Shown piece by piece: positions 60,085-64,000 of a DNA stretch of 64,000 nt. The stretch comes from Candidatus Contendibacter sp. (GTDB lineage: Bacteria > Pseudomonadota > Gammaproteobacteria > Competibacterales > Competibacteraceae), in assembly GCA_029624765.1 (NCBI GenBank), contig JARSSO010000055.1:23077-87076 (forward strand). Direction: 5' to 3'. A program made the position numbers and the translations under genes. Position 1 is the stretch's first letter. Each line of letters opens with the position of its first letter. The notes under the pieces were generated by a model. That model saw only the letters and a program-made list of their open reading frames with translations. It did no database searches and had not been told where the DNA came from.

Positions 60085-60432
60085 ATGATGACTTTGGACA
60101 GGATGATGGAGCGTAACCAGGCGGTGAATCTGCTGGCGTTGCAGTGCGCGCTGCGGCTCGGCGGGTTGATGGGCATCGGGGTGCTCGGCGCGGTGCGCAA
60201 GGCGCTGGATATTTATCTGGTGTGCTTGCAACATGGCGCGGGATATGTGGCAGGGTTCCGAATCGCCGATTCACCGGAGCGGCTGGTGGCCGACTATGCG
60301 GACGTCATGACCGAGTGCGTGGAAAGGTCCTGGCAGGATTTCCGCAACAACCTCCAGATTTTCTTGCTGACTCAGGATGAAGCGCTGATCTGGATCGCCC
60401 GGATCGACCAGGCGCTGCTGGCCACGGATTGA
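60085..60432 (+). CDS. Small hypothetical protein, phasin-like
   Basis: A 115-residue, largely helical protein (MMTLDRMMERNQAVNLLALQCALRLGGL..., then VADYADVMTECVERSWQDFRNNLQIF). The amphipathic helices and size fit phasin-type granule-associated proteins of PHA-storing bacteria, but no diagnostic motif is visible. AT-rich DNA and an AAGGTGAAATG leader lie upstream. Position between thyA and ftsY gives no functional clue. Confidence 0.5.
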   Translation: MMTLDRMMERNQAVNLLALQCALRLGGLMGIGVLGAVRKALDIYLVCLQHGAGYVAGFRIADSPERLVADYADVMTECVERSWQDFRNNLQIFLLTQDEALIWIARIDQALLATD

Positions 60433-60504
60433 ATCGCACGGGTTTGCTCTTCGCCGCATCCCCAGTCCGGGCGGCGCGGTCCCAGTGTTCGCCGGAAGAT
60501 CGTC

Positions 60505-61575
60505 ATGACCGACCTTAAGCCCGATCCCGCTGACCCGCCGGTCAGAAAACCTAGTTTGTTTGAGGTGCTGAACCGACCCATTCACTTGCCTTTCGGCAGG
60601 AACCGCGCGCTTGAACCAGCCGCTGGGCCGGTTGAGCCCGCGGAGTCCAGGCCCGAACGTTTCGCCCGGCTACGCGACCGGTTGCGGCGTACCCGCCAGG
60701 GCCTGATCAGCGGACTGTCCCGCTGGTTCGCCGGCAAAAAGCTGGACGACGAGACGCTTGAGGAATTGGAAAGCCGCCTGTTGCTGGCCGATGTCGGCGT
60801 GGACGTCACCCAGCATTTGATGAAGCGGCTGGCCGAACGGATGTCGCGCCAGCAGTTGAACGATGTCCCGGCGCTGCTCGATGCCCTGCGTGAGGAGCTG
60901 TTGACTATCCTCGCGCCTTGCCAGCAGCCATGGCGGCCTGGCGATTCCCGGCCCTACGTCATCCTGATGGTCGGGGTCAACGGCGTGGGCAAGACGACCA
61001 CTATCGGCAAATTGGCCCAGTGGCTGCGCGATGCGGATCATTCGGTGCTGCTGGCCGCTGGCGATACCTTCCGCGCTGCCGCCGTCGAGCAGTTGCAGAT
61101 CTGGGGCGAGCGCAACCGGATTCCGGTCATCGCTCAGCAAAGCGGCGCCGATGCGGCCTCGGTGATCTACGACGCGATCCAGGCCGCCCAGGCCCGGCGG
61201 CTGGACGTGGTGATCGCCGACACCGCCGGACGGTTGCATACCCAGTCGAACCTGATGGAGGAGCTCAGAAAGATCAAGCGGGTGATGGGTAAGGTGGACG
61301 CCGCCGCCCCGCACGAGGTGTTGCTGGTCGTGGATGCCAGCACCGGCCAGAACGCCCTCAATCAGGCGGTGCAATTTCACGAGGCGGTTGGTGTGACCGG
61401 GCTGATCCTGACCAAGCTCGACGGCACCGCCAAGGGAGGCATCGTCTTCGCCATCGCCCGCCGGTTGGGGCTACCGATCCGTTTCATCGGTGTCGGCGAA
61501 AGCATCGAGGACCTGCGAACGTTCGATGCCGCCGAGTTCGTCGCCGCCTTGCTGGATGAGGAAGCCGTCGATTGA
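60505..61575 (+). CDS. ftsY: Signal recognition particle receptor FtsY
   Basis: A 356-residue SRP receptor GTPase that targets membrane proteins to the translocon. The acidic A domain is short, then the NG domain is intact: GVNGVGKTTTIGKLA (G1), DTFRAAAVEQL, DTAGRLHTQSNLM (G3), TKLDGTAKGG (G4) and GVGESIEDLRTF. In most gammaproteobacteria ftsY is followed by ftsE, ftsX and rpoH; here rpoH follows at once (99 bp), so ftsEX are absent or elsewhere. ATG 60505. Confidence 0.97.
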   Translation: MTDLKPDPADPPVRKPSLFEVLNRPIHLPFGRNRALEPAAGPVEPAESRPERFARLRDRLRRTRQGLISGLSRWFAGKKLDDETLEELESRLLLADVGVDVTQHLMKRLAERMSRQQLNDVPALLDALREELLTILAPCQQPWRPGDSRPYVILMVGVNGVGKTTTIGKLAQWLRDADHSVLLAAGDTFRAAAVEQLQIWGERNRIPVIAQQSGADAASVIYDAIQAAQARRLDVVIADTAGRLHTQSNLMEELRKIKRVMGKVDAAAPHEVLLVVDASTGQNALNQAVQFHEAVGVTGLILTKLDGTAKGGIVFAIARRLGLPIRFIGVGESIEDLRTFDAAEFVAALLDEEAVD

Positions 61576-61609
61576 TCCCTCCAAGCAGCGAGGGAACTTC
61601 CGGTCTGGT

Positions 61610-61636
61610 TTGGCACTCAAAGGGCACGAGTGCTAA
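61610..61636. promoter_or_regulatory. CIRCE-like inverted repeat (HrcA operator) upstream of rpoH
   Basis: TTGGCACTC (61610-61618), 9-base spacer, GAGTGCTAA (61628-61636). The consensus CIRCE is TTAGCACTC-N9-GAGTGCTAA, so only one base of 18 differs and the spacer length is exact. CIRCE is the binding site of the heat-shock repressor HrcA. No hrcA lies in the window. Confidence 0.75.
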
Positions 61637-61639
61637 AAT
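61610..61639 (+). promoter_or_regulatory. rpoH promoter (TTGGCA / TAAAAT)
   Basis: A -35 TTGGCA (61610-61615) and -10 TAAAAT (61634-61639) with 18-bp spacing lie 36 bp before the rpoH ATG. Both boxes are close to sigma70 consensus. The two arms of the CIRCE-like repeat cover the -35 and -10, so a bound repressor would block polymerase. Confidence 0.6.
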
Positions 61640-61674
61640 CAGGTCCATGCCAAATCGAGAGGGAGTGAACGACG

Positions 61675-62547
61675 ATGACGACAGCGCTGGTTCCACGCAT
61701 GCGGAATTTGCCGGTGCCGGTGGACAGCCTGGAAAGTTACATCCAGGCGATCAACCAGGCCCCGATGTTGAGCGCCGAGGAAGAACAGGAACTGGCCCAG
61801 CGCCTGCGGCTGCGCAACGATCTGGAAGCCGCGCGGCGACTGATCGTGGCGCACCTGCGCTTCGTGGCGCATATCGCCCGTGGATACGTCGGTTACGGTT
61901 TGCCGCTGGCCGATCTGATTCAGGAAGGCAACGTGGGTCTGATGAAGGCGGTCAAGCGCTTCGATCCCGCCCATGGCGTGCGGCTGGTGTCGTTCGCGGT
62001 ACACTGGATCCGCGCGGAGATTCACGAATTCATCCTGCGCAACTGGCGGATCGTCAAGGTCGCCACCACCAAGGCCCAGCGCAAGTTGTTCTTCAAGCTG
62101 CGCGGCGCCAAGAAACGCCTGGGCTGGCTGAATCACGAGGAAGTGAACACGGTCGCCCGCGAGCTGGGCGTCAACCCCGAGCACGTGCTGGAGATGGAAT
62201 CGCGGTTGAGTGGTCACGATATCGCCTTCGATCCGCTTTCCGAGACCGATGGCGACGATGAGGGGCAAGCGTATGGCCCCTCGGCGTATCTGAGCGACGA
62301 ACAGGCTGATCCCGCGGAAGCGTTGGAGCGGGAGGATTGGGAAGCGCGAACCGGCCATCGGCTGAACGAAGCGCTGGAACGGCTGGATCCGCGGAGCCGC
62401 GACATCGTGCGGCGGCGCTGGCTGAGCGACGACAAGCCGACCCTGCACGATCTGGCCGCCGAATACCAGGTGTCCGCCGAACGCATCCGGCAACTGGAAA
62501 GCAACGCCATGAAGAAGCTGCGCGCCGCGTTGCCAGCGGCGGTTTGA
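61675..62547 (+). CDS. rpoH: Heat-shock sigma factor sigma-32
   Basis: A 290-residue sigma factor for the heat-shock regulon. Region 2 reads RRLIVAHLRFVAHIARGYVGYGLPLADLIQEGNVGLMKAV; the RpoH box is QRKLFFKLR; region 4 has LHDLAAEYQVSAERIRQLESNAMKKL. ATG 61675 follows GAGAGGGAG. It is placed directly after ftsY. Transcription probably starts from the CIRCE-overlapped promoter, and the strong hairpin with T-run at 62572 ends the unit. Confidence 0.97.
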   Translation: MTTALVPRMRNLPVPVDSLESYIQAINQAPMLSAEEEQELAQRLRLRNDLEAARRLIVAHLRFVAHIARGYVGYGLPLADLIQEGNVGLMKAVKRFDPAHGVRLVSFAVHWIRAEIHEFILRNWRIVKVATTKAQRKLFFKLRGAKKRLGWLNHEEVNTVARELGVNPEHVLEMESRLSGHDIAFDPLSETDGDDEGQAYGPSAYLSDEQADPAEALEREDWEARTGHRLNEALERLDPRSRDIVRRRWLSDDKPTLHDLAAEYQVSAERIRQLESNAMKKLRAALPAAV

Positions 62548-62570
62548 ATCCGGCCGAATGATCAGGACCT

Positions 62571-62591
62571 GCCCGCGCGGCGGGTTTTTTT
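62571..62591 (+). terminator. Rho-independent terminator after rpoH
   Basis: Stem CCCGC (62572-62576) and GCGGG (62580-62584) with a GCG loop, then seven T (62585-62591). It lies 24 bp after the rpoH stop. Confidence 0.8.
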
Positions 62592-62726
62592 ATCGTCCGG
62601 GTTTTTCCCCGCCCGCGCCGGCGCGGGGACCGGAAGTCGGGGACCGAGCGTCTCGGCCGCCGATTGCTCCCCGCCCGCGCGGATGCGGTCGGCGGTTGGC
62701 GTTCCATCCCCTGGAACAGTCTTTAC

Positions 62727-63785
62727 ATGAGCCAGTCCATTGCTTCATTGACGCGCGCCGCGCCGCTGCAAGCCCTCAATACGTTTGGATTGCCGGCGCG
62801 GGCCGCCTGGTTCGCCGCCATCGAGACGCCCCGGCAACTTGCCGGCTTGATCGCCATGTCCGAATGGAAGCACTGGCCACGCTTCGTGCTCGGTGGCGGC
62901 AGCAATTTGATTCTAACCGGTGATTTCGACGGACTGGTGCTGTACGTTCGCATTCGCGGGCGGAAACTCATCGTGGAAGACGACGACGCCTGGTTCGTGC
63001 GCGCCGGCGCCGGGGAGAACTGGTCCGATTTCGTGTCCTGGACCCTGGAGCGGGGCTGGCCGGGCCTGGAAAACCTGTCGTCGATTCCCGGCACGGTCGG
63101 CGCGGCTCCCATCCAAAACATCGGCGCTTACGGGTTGGAGGTCACCGAGCGGCTCCAGGAATTGGAGGCAGTCGATCTGGAGACGGGCGAAGCGGTGGTC
63201 CTCGACCGCGCCGCGTGCCGGTTCGGATATCGGGACAGCGTGTTCAAGCGCGAGGCGGCCGGGCGTTACCTGATCACCGCCGTGACCTTCCGGTTGCCCA
63301 AGCGCTGGCGGCCGGTCACCGGCTATGCCGATGTGGCGCGGGAACTGGAGGCACGGGGCATCGCTGAGCCGACGGCGCGGGACGTTTCCGCCGCGGTGGC
63401 GGCGGTTCGCTCGCGCAAGTTGCCGGACCCGGCCCGCATTGCCAACGCCGGCAGTTTCTTCAAAAATCCGGTCTTGGACGCGGCGGCTTTTGCCCGGTTG
63501 ATGGCCCGGCATCCCGATTTGCCCCACTACCCCCAGCCGGATGGGAGGATGAAACTGGCCGCCGGCTGGCTGATCGAACGCTGTGGCTGGAAGGGCAGGA
63601 ATCTCGGACCGGCGGGTGTCTACGAGCATCAGGCGCTGGTGCTGGTCAATCGCGGCGGCGCGCGGGGCGAGGACGTGTTGCGGCTGGCGGGGGCGATTCG
63701 AGCCTCGGTGCGGATGGCGTTCGGGGTTGAATTGGAACCAGAGCCGGTCATCCTCGGCCCGCAACCTGGGTGGGTCGGCGGCTGA
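62727..63785 (+). CDS. murB: UDP-N-acetylmuramate dehydrogenase
   Basis: A 352-residue MurB of the E. coli-like type I. It reduces UDP-GlcNAc-enolpyruvate to UDP-MurNAc in peptidoglycan synthesis, with FAD and NADPH. Marks: LGGGSNLILTGDFDG (FAD), SSIPGTVGAAPIQNIGAYGLEV, YRDSVFKRE, the catalytic serine region IANAGSFFKNP and the glutamate near the end (GVELEPEPV). ATG 62727 is used; the frame is open to 62664. It is not in a dcw cluster here. The tRNA half and island scar follow ~50 bp downstream. Confidence 0.96.
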   Translation: MSQSIASLTRAAPLQALNTFGLPARAAWFAAIETPRQLAGLIAMSEWKHWPRFVLGGGSNLILTGDFDGLVLYVRIRGRKLIVEDDDAWFVRAGAGENWSDFVSWTLERGWPGLENLSSIPGTVGAAPIQNIGAYGLEVTERLQELEAVDLETGEAVVLDRAACRFGYRDSVFKREAAGRYLITAVTFRLPKRWRPVTGYADVARELEARGIAEPTARDVSAAVAAVRSRKLPDPARIANAGSFFKNPVLDAAAFARLMARHPDLPHYPQPDGRMKLAAGWLIERCGWKGRNLGPAGVYEHQALVLVNRGGARGEDVLRLAGAIRASVRMAFGVELEPEPVILGPQPGWVGG

Positions 63786-63837
63786 ATTCGCCGCGCGGGG
63801 AAAAAGTGGGGAATTGGTGAGTAAGCGATTGAAAATC

Positions 63838-63882
63838 TGGCGCGCCCGGCGGGACTCGAACCCACGACCTTTGGCTTCGGAG
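63838..63882 (-). other. 3' half of tRNA-Arg(CCG), probable attachment-site scar
   Basis: Read on the minus strand, CTCCGAAGCCAAAGG (anticodon loop CT-CCG-AA and its 3' stem) is followed by TCGTGGGTTCGAGTCCCGC (T arm) and CGGGCGCGCCA (acceptor 3' strand and CCA at 63838). The 5' half is missing: the bases before the anticodon loop (GGCATGGAAAA) do not pair with the GCCAA stem and no D arm is seen. Such half-tRNAs are typical of att sites left by tyrosine-recombinase elements. Confidence 0.8.
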
Positions 63883-64000
63883 TTTTCCATGCCGATCAAG
63901 CTCGAAAACCGACTAGATTGTCGCCACGTCGCCAGCAGCTGCTGCGTCGCCACCATCGCCGCCCTGGCGCTGTCCAGGCCTGCGCTGGCAGTTGGGGTAG
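63883..64000. other. Window edge beyond the tRNA half, possible island DNA
   Basis: 118 bp to the window end. Open in one minus-strand frame (SARAAMVATQQLLATW), which could be the end of a gene outside the window. If the tRNA half is an att site, this DNA belongs to, or borders, the integrated element. Confidence 0.35.

Noticed and set aside
63838..63914. Complete tRNA-Arg gene
   Set aside because: The D arm and 5' acceptor strand are missing and the anticodon stem cannot pair.

Overview
The window is a high-GC proteobacterial chromosome segment. The housekeeping genes (gatAB, pgi, NAD-type malic enzyme, Gram-negative-type gshA, thyA, ftsY-rpoH, murB, an IS630-type element, YdcH and entericidin-type small proteins) fit a gammaproteobacterium. 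A separate crotonase plus 3-hydroxybutyryl-CoA dehydrogenase pair and a possible phasin-like protein would suit a polyhydroxyalkanoate-storing lineage such as Competibacteraceae. That placement is inference, because the window has no 16S or complete tRNA gene.

Layout. 1-5.6 kb: the end of gatA, gatB, an AAA ATPase with a nuclease-like tail, a dinucleotide-binding reductase, a decayed VWA gene and a PH-like membrane protein. 5.6-12.2 kb: palindromic repeats, then a heavy-metal RND efflux operon on the minus strand with two accessory exported proteins and no outer-membrane channel. 12.4-21.1 kb: a tightly overlapping minus-strand operon of an APC permease, a LuxE-like ligase, a LuxC-LuxE fusion, a PaaK/LuxE-like ligase and an ATPase-fold/GNAT chimera, behind a TetR gene and with no luciferase. 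21.1-24.7 kb: a VWA / PP2C / HHH-kinase triad (YegL-YegK-YegI or TerY-P type). 24.7-28.1 kb: a VapBC-like toxin-antitoxin pair, pgi, an entericidin-like lipoprotein and a YdcH protein.

28.1-40.9 kb is the most unusual block. A PP2C phosphatase and a small membrane protein face away from a long plus-strand gene set: a pseudokinase-FGE membrane protein, an MlaE-like permease, an MlaF-like ATPase homolog with every catalytic motif degraded, an MCE (MlaD-like) protein, a TPR lipoprotein, an intact Ser/Thr kinase-FGE protein, and an exported protein with nine PEGA repeats, three of them nearly identical 213-bp tandem copies. I read it as a candidate envelope-signalling / lipid-transport system that I cannot match to a named one.

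41-50.2 kb: malic enzyme, enoyl-CoA hydratase, 3-hydroxyacyl-CoA dehydrogenase, leucyl aminopeptidase, gshA, a decayed IS630-family element and an exported protein. 50.4-58.6 kb: a membrane protein, a MerR-B12 regulator carrying the CarH/LitR light-sensor signatures, a DUF6489-like protein, a CheY-like regulator, a sensor-exonuclease fusion, a small two-helix protein and a symporter-histidine kinase. 58.6-64 kb: a truncated IclR gene, thyA, a small protein, ftsY, rpoH (without ftsEX between them, and with a near-perfect CIRCE operator on its promoter), murB, and the 3' half of a tRNA-Arg(CCG) that looks like a genomic-island attachment scar.
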